In this document: positions 33,619-42,424 of the stretch, piece by piece | How the letters are laid out: each line of letters opens with the position of its first letter | Numbering within the stretch: position 1 is the first letter of the stretch | Source of the DNA: Hymenobacter setariae | GTDB lineage: Bacteria; Bacteroidota; Bacteroidia; Cytophagales; Hymenobacteraceae | DNA: 64,000 nt | Assembly: GCF_007713685.1 (NCBI RefSeq) | Contig: NZ_VMRJ01000007.1 | Location: 1 to 64,000, forward strand | Direction: 5' to 3' | Position numbers and translations under genes: made by a program | Notes under the pieces: generated by a model | The model's database searches: none | Told to the model about the DNA's origin: nothing | The model's input: only the letters and a program-made list of their open reading frames with translations

Positions 33619-34584
33619 ATGATAGTCGTAACCGGTGCAGCCGGCTTTATTGCCAGCTGCTTAGTCTCGCGCCTCAACGCCGCCAACTTCAATGATATCG
33701 TGGTGGTCGACAACTTTGCCGTGGAGAAAAAGCTCCCTAATATCCGGGGCAAGAAGCTGCGCGAGTACGTAGACCGGCTAGAGTTTTTCGACTGGCTCGA
33801 CCAGCACCACGAGCAAGTGGAGTTTGTGTTCCACCTAGGCGCCCGCACCGACACCACCGAGCAGGACTACGCCGTGCTCGACCTGCTTAACCTCAACTAC
33901 AGCAAGCAGATGTGGCAAGCGTGCGTGCGCTACCAGCTGCCGCTGGTGTATGCCTCGTCGGCCGCCACCTACGGCGACGGAACCCTTGGCTATTCCGACA
34001 ACGACGCGCTGCTGCCTCAGCTGCGCCCGCTCAACCCCTACGGCGAGTCGAAAAACGACTTTGATAACTGGGCGGTGCAGCAAACCGAAAAGCCGTATTT
34101 CTGGGCGGGCCTGAAGTTCTTCAACGTGTACGGCCCCAATGAGTACCACAAGGGCCGCATGGCGTCGGTGATATTCCACGCCTTCCACCAGATTCGGCAG
34201 TACGGCAACATGACCTTATTCCGCTCGCACAACCCCAACTACATCGACGGCGGCCAGATGCGTGATTTTGTGTACGTGAAGGACGTGGTCGAAGTGTGCT
34301 TTTTCCTGCTGAATCACCGCACGCAATCGGGCATTTACAACCTAGGCAGCGGCCAGGCTCGTACCTTCATGGACCTCACCCTGAACACTTTCGCGGCCCT
34401 AGGTGCCACGCCCGATGTGCGCTTCCGCGATACACCCGAGGACATCCGCGACAAGTACCAGTACTTCACCGAGGCCGACATGAGCAAGCTGCGCAGCATT
34501 GGCTACGAGCTGCCCTTCACCTCGCTCGAAGACGGCATTCGAGACTACGTACAGCAGTACTTGCTGCCCGACCGGTTCTATTAA
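33619..34584 (+). CDS. hldD: ADP-L-glycero-D-manno-heptose 6-epimerase
   Basis: A 321-residue NADP-dependent SDR enzyme for the heptose of the LPS core. The Rossmann loop is TGAAGFIA (5-12), the catalytic pair is Tyr141 and Lys145 (YGESK), with Ser114/Ser115 in VYASSAATYGD, and KFFNVYGPNEYHKGRMAS is the HldD-specific substrate region. Divergent from the QueD-like gene. A terminator follows the stop codon. Confidence 0.94.
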   Translation: MIVVTGAAGFIASCLVSRLNAANFNDIVVVDNFAVEKKLPNIRGKKLREYVDRLEFFDWLDQHHEQVEFVFHLGARTDTTEQDYAVLDLLNLNYSKQMWQACVRYQLPLVYASSAATYGDGTLGYSDNDALLPQLRPLNPYGESKNDFDNWAVQQTEKPYFWAGLKFFNVYGPNEYHKGRMASVIFHAFHQIRQYGNMTLFRSHNPNYIDGGQMRDFVYVKDVVEVCFFLLNHRTQSGIYNLGSGQARTFMDLTLNTFAALGATPDVRFRDTPEDIRDKYQYFTEADMSKLRSIGYELPFTSLEDGIRDYVQQYLLPDRFY

Positions 34585-34606
34585 GAAAAGTTTGCCCTAG
34601 GTCTAA

Positions 34607-34648
34607 AAACAAAGCCGCCGTTCGCAGATGCGAACGGCGGCTTTGTTT
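34607..34648. terminator. Bidirectional terminator after hldD
   Basis: AAACAAAGCCGCCGTTCGC, loop AGAT, GCGAACGGCGGCTTTGTTT. Confidence 0.85.
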
Positions 34649-34674
34649 TATAATAAATGCGGCTTGCGACGGCC

Positions 34675-34953
34675 CTAGGCGGCCATTGGCAGACCGGTAG
34701 GATACATGGGCAGCACCGGCGTTTCGGTGGTTTCGAGCGGGCGCGGAGGAGTAGCTGGCGTGGCAGCGGTGGCTACTTCATCGGCGTGGCGGCGCAGGGC
34801 GCGCATGAGCAAATACTTGTACTTCTCAGCGTCGGCCAGGGCCTGCTCTACGGCGTGCAGCGCGTCGGCGTAGCCCACTACAGGCTGCAACTCGCGGCGT
34901 GGGCGGCGGGCTTCAAATACGTGCGGAGCGAGGTATTCGGCGGGGCTTTTCAT
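34675..34953 (-). CDS. Small hypothetical protein
   Basis: A 92-residue protein, not recognised. It has a predicted helical middle (ALHAVEQALADAEKYKYLLMRALRRHADE) and a Pro/Thr-rich tail (TAATPATPPRPLETTETP). No signal peptide. It lies convergent with hldD after a shared terminator. Called because the helical segment looks protein-like and the frame fits the terminator; an overlapping plus-strand frame is more Gly/Arg-rich and less protein-like. Confidence 0.55.
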   Translation of the reverse strand: MKSPAEYLAPHVFEARRPRRELQPVVGYADALHAVEQALADAEKYKYLLMRALRRHADEVATAATPATPPRPLETTETPVLPMYPTGLPMAA

Positions 34954-35353
34954 AGTGGCGATAGGTTAGTAACTGTTGCTTGTACTGTCAACGCCTAGCG
35001 GGTCGTCAAGATTCATTCCAAGGCGCTTTCACAATGAATTAAACTATCTGTCTATCAATGCATAGCAAATTATTTTCGATTTTATTTTCCACTAAAGAGA
35101 GCACCACTAAAGAGTTGCTTTTTGAGGCAGAAGATAGCGCATATACTCCCCTATTAGTTGTCCGTTTTGCTTAAAACTTGGCACGGCTTTTTCTAGTAAA
35201 TACCCTAGGTGGTTGCCTGTCATTACCACGCGGTTTAGGCGTCGTTGCCCTTGTTTGGCGAGTGGCTTTTAAACCCGGGGACCTTACTCGCATCTAACTC
35301 GTGTTGTTCTTCTATCCGGTTATGTCTAATCAAAGCGCTTCGGCGCTCCAGCT
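34954..35353. other. AT-rich intergenic region
   Basis: About 400 bases that are more AT-rich than their surroundings. A 38-codon frame (35058-35174, + strand, starting MHSKLFSILFSTKE) has protein-like composition, but nothing supports it as a real gene. No clear promoter consensus or repeat element was found. Confidence 0.4.
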
Positions 35354-35680
35354 ATGCGACTCAAATCTTTGTTTGCCTTGTTTTTTGCGTTGAGCTTTGG
35401 TCTCCTGCTCAGCAGCTGCACGCCCGGCGTGTATGTGGGTGCCAGCACGGGCTATCCCTATGGCTACGGCGGGGGATATGGCTACGGCTATGGCCCGCGC
35501 TACTACGGCCGGCCCGGCTACTATGCCCCGCCCGTGCGGGTGCGGCCAGCCCCCTACTACCGCCCAGGCTCACGCTTTCGGGGTGGCTACCGGGGCGAAG
35601 GCGGCTTCCGCGGTGGTAATGGTGGCTTCCGGGGCGGCCCCGGTGGCTTTCAGGGAGGTGGCCGGCGTGGTGGCCGGTAA
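35354..35680 (+). CDS. Lipoprotein with Gly/Tyr-rich and RGG-like low-complexity body
   Basis: A 108-residue protein. The signal peptide ends in a lipobox LLSSC (Cys about 22). After it come a Tyr/Gly-rich part (YGYGGGYGYGYGPRYYG, about 36-52), a Pro/Tyr part, and a C-terminal Gly/Arg/Phe-rich part (FRGGYRGEGGFRGG and onward). Not recognised as a known family; similar short Gly/Tyr-rich lipoproteins are seen in Cytophagales. Codirectional with the next gene, 95 bp away. Confidence 0.75.
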   Translation: MRLKSLFALFFALSFGLLLSSCTPGVYVGASTGYPYGYGGGYGYGYGPRYYGRPGYYAPPVRVRPAPYYRPGSRFRGGYRGEGGFRGGNGGFRGGPGGFQGGGRRGGR

Positions 35681-35775
35681 TATCCACCCGGCTTTTTGCT
35701 GATTTCCAGCAGCTTTTCACCTTGTTTCTGTAGATTTCTCACTCTCAACCTAACGCGCTGCGGCGCCCCCTTCCC

Positions 35776-36069
35776 ATGCGTTTTCACCCTCTGCTATGTG
35801 CTTTGCTGCTGAGCCTAGGCGTGCTCGGCACCCGCACGGCTTCGGCCCAAGTCGTTATCAATGCCCGCATCGGGGCGCCTTACTATGCTCCGCGGCCTTA
35901 TTACGGACCTCGCTACTACTACCCGCCGGTAGCGCCCCCAGTGGTAGTGGCACCACCGCCGCCCGTGGTGGTGTACCCGCAGACTTACTACGCACCCCGG
36001 CCGCGGGTGTACTACGCTCCGCGCCACTATTACCCCTACCGTGGGCGTGGCTACGGCCGCCGGTGGTAG
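35776..36069 (+). CDS. Secreted Pro/Tyr-rich small protein
   Basis: A 97-residue protein with a clear signal peptide (LLCALLLSLGVLGTRTASAQ). The mature part is almost entirely Pro, Tyr, Val and Arg (YYAPRPYYGPRYYYPPVAPP and onward) and ends RGRGYGRRW. No family recognised. Composition is like the neighbouring lipoprotein, so they may share a role in the envelope, but that is a guess. Confidence 0.75.
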   Translation: MRFHPLLCALLLSLGVLGTRTASAQVVINARIGAPYYAPRPYYGPRYYYPPVAPPVVVAPPPPVVVYPQTYYAPRPRVYYAPRHYYPYRGRGYGRRW

Positions 36070-36087
36070 TACCCTAGATAGATAAGT

Positions 36088-36135
36088 AACGCAAAACGCC
36101 CCCGATAGCTACGGCTACCGGGGGCGTTTTGCGTT
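36088..36135. terminator. Bidirectional terminator after secreted small protein
   Basis: AACGCAAAACGCCCCCG and the complement CGGGGGCGTTTTGCGTT, with short inner pairing between. Confidence 0.8.
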
Positions 36136-36169
36136 AGGGTTGAGAACGGCCCTAGGGTAGTTGCAGCGG

Positions 36170-36814
36170 CTAGTCGCCGCCCAGCTCGTGCACCCGCGTG
36201 CCGCCGCCATCTTCTTCGGCGGCGCGCAGCATGGCCTGGGCTACAGCCTTGGCCTTGATGGGCCGGTACTTTTGCCAGCGCCCGCGCAGCAGGGGGCGCG
36301 CCAAGGCCAGCAGCCAGCCACCAACGCGCTCGCCCAGCCGCGGTGCCGCCCGCTCGCCGAGCAGCAGCGAAGGCCTGAAAATATGAATGGCTCGAAAGGG
36401 CGTTTGGCGCACGGAGGTTTCCATTTCGCCTTTTACCTGATTGTAGTAGAAGCGCGACTCAGCATCAGCCCCCAGCGCCGACACTACCAGAAACTGAGCC
36501 GCAAAATTGGCCGCCGTAATAGCCGCCAGCTTCACGACGTGCAAAAAATCAACTTCAAAAAACGCCTCTTTGGAGCCTGCCTGCCGCATAGTGGTACCCA
36601 GGCAGCAGTACACATCGTCGGCGATGAGGCGCAGGCGCTCGGCTTCGAGTTGGCTGAGTTCTGTGACTACCTGTGTAAGCTTGGGGTGTTGCACGGCTAC
36701 CGCTCGGCGGCCCACCACTATCACCTTGGCATAGCGCTCCGAGGCCAGCAGCAAGGGCAAAAGTGCGCTGCCAACTAAGCCCGTGGCCCCGGCGAGTAAA
36801 GCTGTTTTTTTCAT
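36170..36814 (-). CDS. NAD(P)-binding oxidoreductase, atypical SDR
   Basis: A 214-residue Rossmann protein. It has GATGLVGSALLP near the N-terminus, then VVGRRA, DDVYCCLGTT and LVVSALGADAESRFYYNQVKGEME. This resembles the small NAD(P)H-binding proteins related to TIP30/HTATIP2 and yeast Fmp52. Function unknown. The ATG (MKKTALLAGATG) is preferred to an upstream TTG. It is convergent with the secreted small protein and divergent from the sigma-factor gene. Confidence 0.82.
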   Translation of the reverse strand: MKKTALLAGATGLVGSALLPLLLASERYAKVIVVGRRAVAVQHPKLTQVVTELSQLEAERLRLIADDVYCCLGTTMRQAGSKEAFFEVDFLHVVKLAAITAANFAAQFLVVSALGADAESRFYYNQVKGEMETSVRQTPFRAIHIFRPSLLLGERAAPRLGERVGGWLLALARPLLRGRWQKYRPIKAKAVAQAMLRAAEEDGGGTRVHELGGD

Positions 36815-37084
36815 TGATGGAAAGCAAGAGGGCAAAAGCTTCTCTTTTCTATAGTACTGTTTATTTATTTTATTGAACTATTACAAAGTGATGCCATTTT
36901 TACGGCGTTCCGCAAATAGGGTGGCCCCAACTAGGTAAGCTATTCTTAAGGGGGCTGCCTACTACCTCTCCCCTTTTATGCACTAGGTAGCTTAACTACT
37001 CGGAAAGCGCATTAAGTATTGCTTCTATCCATTCGTTTACGCAGCTAAAGGCCTCTCTACTTTCAAAACTTCGTAGCCATTGCC

Positions 37085-37672
37085 TTGCAACCACTAACCG
37101 ACGAGCACAGCGCCCAGCTTTGGGAAGCCTTTCGGGGAGGCGAGGCCCGGGCGCTGGCCACACTCTTCGATGGCTACTATGAGGCGCTGTACCACTACGG
37201 GCTCAAGCTGACCGGCGACGAGGAACTGGTGAAGGATTGTATCCAAAATTTGTTTCAGAAGCTGTGGCGGCGGCGCGAGGGACTGCGGGCCGTGCAGGTG
37301 GTGAAGGCGTACCTATTCAAAGCCCTGCGGCGGCACCTAGGCGACGAAACCAAGCTGTTGCGGCAGCACCGCTACCTACTGCCGGCCTACTCCGATTCGT
37401 TTGAGGTGACTTACTCGCACGAAGAGTTTTTAATTGCCCAGCAGGGCGATGCTGAGCAGAGCGCCCGGCTGCTGGCCGCCCTCAATCGGCTCTCGAAGCG
37501 CCAGCGCGAGGCACTGTATCTGAAGTTTTTTGATGGCTTTGCCTACGAGCGTATCGCGGAGGTCATGGGCCTTAACACCCAATCGGTCCGCAATTTGATT
37601 TTCAATGCGTTGCAAGTATTGCGCAAGGTATTGGCGGTGGTAATGCTGCTGCTTTGCGGGTTGGCCGCCTAG
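37085..37672 (+). CDS. ECF sigma factor with hydrophobic C-terminal tail
   Basis: A 195-residue sigma-70 family factor. Region 2 is LATLFDGYYEALYHYGLKLT...CIQNLFQKLWRRRE (about 25-66). Region 4 is LSKRQREALYLKFFDGFAYERIAEVMGLNTQSVRNLIFNAL (about 140-180). Unusually it ends with a hydrophobic stretch VLAVVMLLLCGLAA that might associate with membrane. The start is a TTG at 37085. It is followed by the FecR gene, SusC with STN, and a glycan locus, which it probably controls. Confidence 0.9.
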   Translation: MQPLTDEHSAQLWEAFRGGEARALATLFDGYYEALYHYGLKLTGDEELVKDCIQNLFQKLWRRREGLRAVQVVKAYLFKALRRHLGDETKLLRQHRYLLPAYSDSFEVTYSHEEFLIAQQGDAEQSARLLAALNRLSKRQREALYLKFFDGFAYERIAEVMGLNTQSVRNLIFNALQVLRKVLAVVMLLLCGLAA

Positions 37673-37837
37673 CCGAAACCAGAACCCAAGATTTCGCTAG
37701 CAGTTAGTTCCGAAAAAAAGTTTTTGCGGGCATGAGTATAAACGGCCAATAAGGCCGTGATGGAGATGAACGGGGCTGCTAGACCACCTAGGAGCCCGCC
37801 GCAGCGCACTGCTGCTGGCCCGCTCAGCTCCTTGCTT

Positions 37838-38905
37838 ATGCCCTACACCGCTTACTCAACTGATGATTTTTTGGCCGACGAGTCGTTTCAATCCTTTGTG
37901 ATTGACCACGACCCGGCGGCTACGCAGTTTTGGCGCGCCTGGGCGGCAGAGCACCCCGGCAAGCAAGCCGAGTTTGACGAAGCCGTGGCGCTGTTGCAAC
38001 TGCTGGCTACCGGCCAGTTGCAGACTTTGCCCCAATCGCTAAAGCAAGCCGAAACCGCGAAGCTATGGCAAGCTATGCACGCGGTACCTGAGCCGAAAGC
38101 TCAGCCAGCGCTACGCGTAGGCCAGCGTGCTCGGCGTTGGGCAGGCGCGGCCCTAGGTGCTCTGGCGCTGGGTTTTGCGGGTGTAGGATTGTGGCAGCGC
38201 GCTACCTCGCCCCCCACCCTAGCCTGGACCAGCTACGCCACTAAAGCCGGCGAGCGCCGCAAGCTAACGCTGCCCGACGGCTCGCGCGTGACGCTGAACG
38301 CCAACTCGGTATTGAAGCTGGCCACCACCTGGCAACCGGGCCACGCCCGCGAAGTGTGGCTGACGGGCGAGGCATTCTTTCGAGTGCAACATACCGCGCT
38401 GGTGCAGCTGACCGCCGTGGCCACTGCCCCGGCCAACGTGAAATTCACCGTCCACGCCGGGCCGCTCGATGTGGCGGTGCTTGGCACCCAGTTCGATGTG
38501 CTAAACCGCCCGGGCCGGACGAAAGTCGTGCTGCAATCGGGGCAGGTGCAGCTGCGGCACGTGCGGGCCGGCCGACCCGAAACCCTACTGCTCAAGCCCG
38601 GCGAGTTGGCTGAGTTTCGCCCAGCCGCCACGGCCGCGCCACTGGCCAAGCGCCCCGTCGATGCCGCCCTGTATGCGGCCTGGACCAGCGGGAACCTCGA
38701 CTTTGCTGACACGCCGGCGGCGGCGGTTTTCGCCCTGCTCGAAGACACTTATGGGTTGCACATCACGTTGCGCAACCCCGCTTTGCGCCAGCAAAAGCTT
38801 AGCGGCTCGGTGCCCAGCCAGGACCTAGACGTGCTGCTGGCTACGCTCGCTAAGTCGCTGGATACGAACGTGCACCGCACAGGCAACCACGTGCGGTTCG
38901 ACTGA
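37838..38905 (+). CDS. FecR family anti-sigma factor
   Basis: A 355-residue membrane protein that holds the sigma factor inactive. It has an N-terminal cytoplasmic part (FLADESFQSFVI...PGKQAEFDEAVALLQLL), one transmembrane helix (GAALGALALGFAGVGLWQ), then the periplasmic FecR domain (RKLTLPDGSRVTLNANSVLKL, WLTGEAFFRVQH, AVLGTQFDVLNR), and a C-terminal part resembling an STN-like fold (FALLEDTYGLHITLRNPALRQ). The ATG at 37838 is preferred over a start 27 codons earlier. It lies 165 bp after the sigma gene. Confidence 0.92.
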   Translation: MPYTAYSTDDFLADESFQSFVIDHDPAATQFWRAWAAEHPGKQAEFDEAVALLQLLATGQLQTLPQSLKQAETAKLWQAMHAVPEPKAQPALRVGQRARRWAGAALGALALGFAGVGLWQRATSPPTLAWTSYATKAGERRKLTLPDGSRVTLNANSVLKLATTWQPGHAREVWLTGEAFFRVQHTALVQLTAVATAPANVKFTVHAGPLDVAVLGTQFDVLNRPGRTKVVLQSGQVQLRHVRAGRPETLLLKPGELAEFRPAATAAPLAKRPVDAALYAAWTSGNLDFADTPAAAVFALLEDTYGLHITLRNPALRQQKLSGSVPSQDLDVLLATLAKSLDTNVHRTGNHVRFD

Positions 38906-38954
38906 TTTTCGCCTGCCTTTTTGCCGTTTCTCACCCTCTTTTCCATTCCCACCC

Positions 38955-41900
38955 ATGATTCATTATACCCCATCGAGTAAGCTGCTGCCCCTTTTGTTGG
39001 CCGGGGGGCTGCACGTGGCACGGGCGCAAAGCCCCGTCGTGGCCATGCTGCGGCCCACGCAGGATGTAACGGCTGGCGCGGCGCGGGCTGCCGAGCGCGG
39101 CACCTCGCTCGAAAGCATTTTGCAGGAGCTGAAGAAGACGCACCACGTCTTTTTTATGTACCGCAGCGAGCTGGTCAAGAACAAGTTCGTGAATGTGGAC
39201 GCCCGCACGTTTCGCACTTGGGAGGACAAGTTGACCTACGCCGTGACGGCCAGCGGCCTGCGCGTGGAGAAAACTGACCACAACGTGTACGTCATTTCGC
39301 AGCCCAAATTGCCGGGCCCCGAGGCGCCAACCAGCTCGACCACCAGCGGCCCCAATGCCGCCCCGGACGCGGCCCTCTCCCCCACCGCCGTGCCCGTAAC
39401 CGGCCGCGTAACCGGCCCCGACGGGGCGGCCGTGCCCGGCGTGACGGTGCTCGTGAAGGGCACTACCAACGGCACCACCACCGACGCCAATGGCAACTTC
39501 TCACTCACCCTGCCTGACGCGAACGGCACGCTAGTAGTGTCGGCCATCGGCTTCGTGACGCAAGAGCTGCCGCTGCAAGGCCGCACGCAGCTAAATGTGG
39601 TACTAGCCAACGATGTACAGGCCCTAGGTGACGTGGTAGTCCTAGGGTACACCACTGAGCGCAAGGCCGACCTCACTGGAGCCGTGGCGCAGGTGAGCCA
39701 GCGCGACATCAGCGGCTTGCCGGTGACTACGCCCGCACAGATTTTGCAGGGCAAGGCGGCGGGCGTGGCCATCACGGCGGCCACCGGTGCGCCGGGCGAA
39801 AACATCGCGGTACGCATTCGGGGGGTAGGCACTATCAACGACAACAACCCGCTTTATATCATTGACGGCGTGCCGACTAAGGATGGTATCAACCAGATTT
39901 CGCCTAATGATATTGAGAGCATCAACATTTTGAAAGATGCCTCATCGGCGGCCATCTACGGGGCGCGGGCCTCGAATGGCGTGGTGGTGGTGACCACCAA
40001 GCGCGGCAAATCGGGCAAGCCGCGGCTGAGCGTGAGCGCCTACAGCGGCGTGCAAACGGCGGCCAACCTCATCAAAATGGCTAACACCAGCCAGTACGTG
40101 AACGCCTACAACGTGGCGGCGCAAAACGACGGCCGCACCCAGATTCCGGCTTCGGTGGCGGCCACGCTGCCCGATGTAAACTGGCTGAAGGAAGTACTGA
40201 AGCCGGCCTGGCAGCACAACGTGCAGCTCGACGTGAGCGGGGGCGGCGAAAACTCGCAATACATCGTATCGGGCAGCTACCTGACCCAGGACGGCTTGAT
40301 AAAGAACTCGTCCTACGACCGCTACAACCTGCGCACGGCCGTGAGCAGCTCGCTGTCGAAGTATGTGAAAATCGGCACCAACGCCAACCTCTCGTACAGC
40401 AAAACCAGGCAGGTGGGCACCTCGGGCGATGGCTTTGGCGATGGCAACCCCGGGGCGAGCGTGGTGCGCTTTGCGCTGTTTCGCACGCCGGGCACGCCGG
40501 TTTACAACGACCTAGGGCAATTTGTGGATTTGCCCACGGTGGGCGGTCAGCCGGCCTCGGCCTTCCTAGGTGACGGTATCAACCCCGTGGCGCTGGCCGA
40601 CGCGGCCGACCGCAATTTCAACGCCTACTCGGTGCTGGGCAATGCCTATGTAGAGATTACGCCCGTGGCGCATTTGCGCCTGCGGTCCGACTACGGCATC
40701 ACGTTCCGCATCACCGATTACAAGCAGTTTTTCAAGACGTTCGGTATCGACCGCTCGTTCAACTCGCCGGCTCAGCTGGCGCAGTCCAATACCAACGAAT
40801 TCAACTTCAACTGGACCAATACGGCCGTGTACGACTTGTCGGTGGGCAAGAGCACGTTCGCTTTTTTATTGGGCACCGAGGCAATTAAGAATAATTCGCG
40901 GGGCATTTCGGCCTCGCGGCGCGGCTACGTCGACCAGTCGCCTACCTTCCAGTACCTCGATAATGGTACGGGCATTCAGCAGAATGGTGGCGGCGAGGCG
41001 CACTCGGCGCTGCTTTCGGGCTTTGGGCGGCTGACGTATGACTACGACGGGCGGTACTTGGCTACCGTCAACTTCCGGCGCGATGGCTCGTCGCAGCTCT
41101 CGCCGGGCCGGCGCACCCAAAATTTTTACTCTGGCTCGGTGGGCTGGAACCTGGCACGCGAAGCCTTTATGAGCAACTTAGAAGCCATTTCGCTGCTGAA
41201 AGCGCGGGTGAGCCTAGGGCAGCTCGGCAACTCGGCCATCGGCAACTACCCCTATGCCTCGCTGGTGGGCAACACGGGCTACTACCCGTTTGGAGGTGTG
41301 TCGACGCAGGGGCTGAGCGTGGTAACCAAGGGCAACCCGGACATCAAGTGGGAAACCAGCACCCAAACCAACTTCGGCCTCGACCTAGGGCTGCTGAAGG
41401 GCGCGCTGCAAATCTCGGCCGACTACTTTATAAAGAATACCTCGGATGTGCTGCTGTTTTTGCCGCAGCCCAGCAGCGCCGGCAACGGCGGCAACCCGGC
41501 CGTGAACGCCGGCAAGATTCAGAACCGAGGTTTTGAGCTGGAGCTGAGCTACCGCAACACCATCGGCAAGGACTGGAGCTACGGCCTGAATGGCAACCTG
41601 GCCACGCTGCGCAACGAAGTGCAGTCCCTAGGTACGGCCACGCCCATCGTGGGCGGCCGCATCGACAACAACTACTACGCTACGCTCACCACAGTGGGCC
41701 AGCCGATTGGGGCGTTTTACCTGCTGAAAACGGAGGGTATTTTTCAGACCGCGCAGGAGGTGTTTACGCACGCCTACCAGGGGCCGGGCATTCAGCCGGG
41801 CGACGTGAAATTTCAGGACCTAAGCGGCCCCGACGGGGTGCCCGATGGCGTGATTGATGGCTACGACCGCACCTTCGTGGGCAGCCCCATTCCGAAGCTG

Positions 41901-42407
41901 ACCTACGGCCTGACTGGCAACGTGAGCTTCAAGAACATCGACCTGAGCGTGTTCTTCCAAGGCGTGCAGGGCAACAAGCTCTACAATCAGGTCAACACCG
42001 ATATCGAGGGATTCTACCGCGCCTTCAACCTGACGGAGCGGGCGGCCACCAACTACTGGACCGGCCCCGGCAGCACCAACCAGTTTCCGCGCCTCTCGTG
42101 GACGGGTGCTTCCAACAACAAGCAGCCTTCCGACCGCTTCCTGGAAGATGGCTCCTACCTGCGCCTCAAGAACGTGCAGCTCGGCTACACCTTCAATGAG
42201 AAGCTACTGAGCGCGGTGCATGTGTCGTCGGTGCGCATCTACGCCAGCGTGCAGAATCTGCTGACTTTCACCAAGTACACCGGCCTCGACCCCGAGCAGG
42301 GCACCAACAGCAACTCGCTTGGCGATGGCGTGCGGGCCACAGGCATCGACTTTGGCACCTACCCCTCGGCGCGCACCTTCACGGTGGGCATCAACGCTGG
42401 CTTCTAA
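38955..42407 (+). CDS. SusC/RagA TonB-dependent transporter with STN domain
   Basis: A 1150-residue outer-membrane transporter. It has a signal peptide, then an STN domain (about 48-115, LESILQELKKTHHVFFMYRSELVK), a carboxypeptidase-regulatory-like domain (GRVTGPDGAAVPGVTVLVKGTTNGT), the plug (GKAAGVAITAATGAPGENIAVRIRGVGTIN, YIIDGVPTKDG) and the barrel ending TFTVGINAGF. STN domains contact FecR, so this transporter can signal substrate binding to the sigma factor upstream. The SusD gene follows after 17 bp. Confidence 0.95.
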   Translation: MIHYTPSSKLLPLLLAGGLHVARAQSPVVAMLRPTQDVTAGAARAAERGTSLESILQELKKTHHVFFMYRSELVKNKFVNVDARTFRTWEDKLTYAVTASGLRVEKTDHNVYVISQPKLPGPEAPTSSTTSGPNAAPDAALSPTAVPVTGRVTGPDGAAVPGVTVLVKGTTNGTTTDANGNFSLTLPDANGTLVVSAIGFVTQELPLQGRTQLNVVLANDVQALGDVVVLGYTTERKADLTGAVAQVSQRDISGLPVTTPAQILQGKAAGVAITAATGAPGENIAVRIRGVGTINDNNPLYIIDGVPTKDGINQISPNDIESINILKDASSAAIYGARASNGVVVVTTKRGKSGKPRLSVSAYSGVQTAANLIKMANTSQYVNAYNVAAQNDGRTQIPASVAATLPDVNWLKEVLKPAWQHNVQLDVSGGGENSQYIVSGSYLTQDGLIKNSSYDRYNLRTAVSSSLSKYVKIGTNANLSYSKTRQVGTSGDGFGDGNPGASVVRFALFRTPGTPVYNDLGQFVDLPTVGGQPASAFLGDGINPVALADAADRNFNAYSVLGNAYVEITPVAHLRLRSDYGITFRITDYKQFFKTFGIDRSFNSPAQLAQSNTNEFNFNWTNTAVYDLSVGKSTFAFLLGTEAIKNNSRGISASRRGYVDQSPTFQYLDNGTGIQQNGGGEAHSALLSGFGRLTYDYDGRYLATVNFRRDGSSQLSPGRRTQNFYSGSVGWNLAREAFMSNLEAISLLKARVSLGQLGNSAIGNYPYASLVGNTGYYPFGGVSTQGLSVVTKGNPDIKWETSTQTNFGLDLGLLKGALQISADYFIKNTSDVLLFLPQPSSAGNGGNPAVNAGKIQNRGFELELSYRNTIGKDWSYGLNGNLATLRNEVQSLGTATPIVGGRIDNNYYATLTTVGQPIGAFYLLKTEGIFQTAQEVFTHAYQGPGIQPGDVKFQDLSGPDGVPDGVIDGYDRTFVGSPIPKLTYGLTGNVSFKNIDLSVFFQGVQGNKLYNQVNTDIEGFYRAFNLTERAATNYWTGPGSTNQFPRLSWTGASNNKQPSDRFLEDGSYLRLKNVQLGYTFNEKLLSAVHVSSVRIYASVQNLLTFTKYTGLDPEQGTNSNSLGDGVRATGIDFGTYPSARTFTVGINAGF

Positions 42408-42424
42408 CTTCTTCGCGCGCTATC

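Noticed and set aside
35058..35174. 38-codon frame MHSKLFSILFSTKE... in the AT-rich gap
   Set aside because: No supporting signal, neighbour link or recognised motif; kept only as a remark on the intergenic region.
36161..36778. Plus-strand open frame of 205 codons
   Set aside because: Antisense to the NAD(P)-binding protein with an intact Rossmann loop; Gln/Ala/Arg-rich composition.
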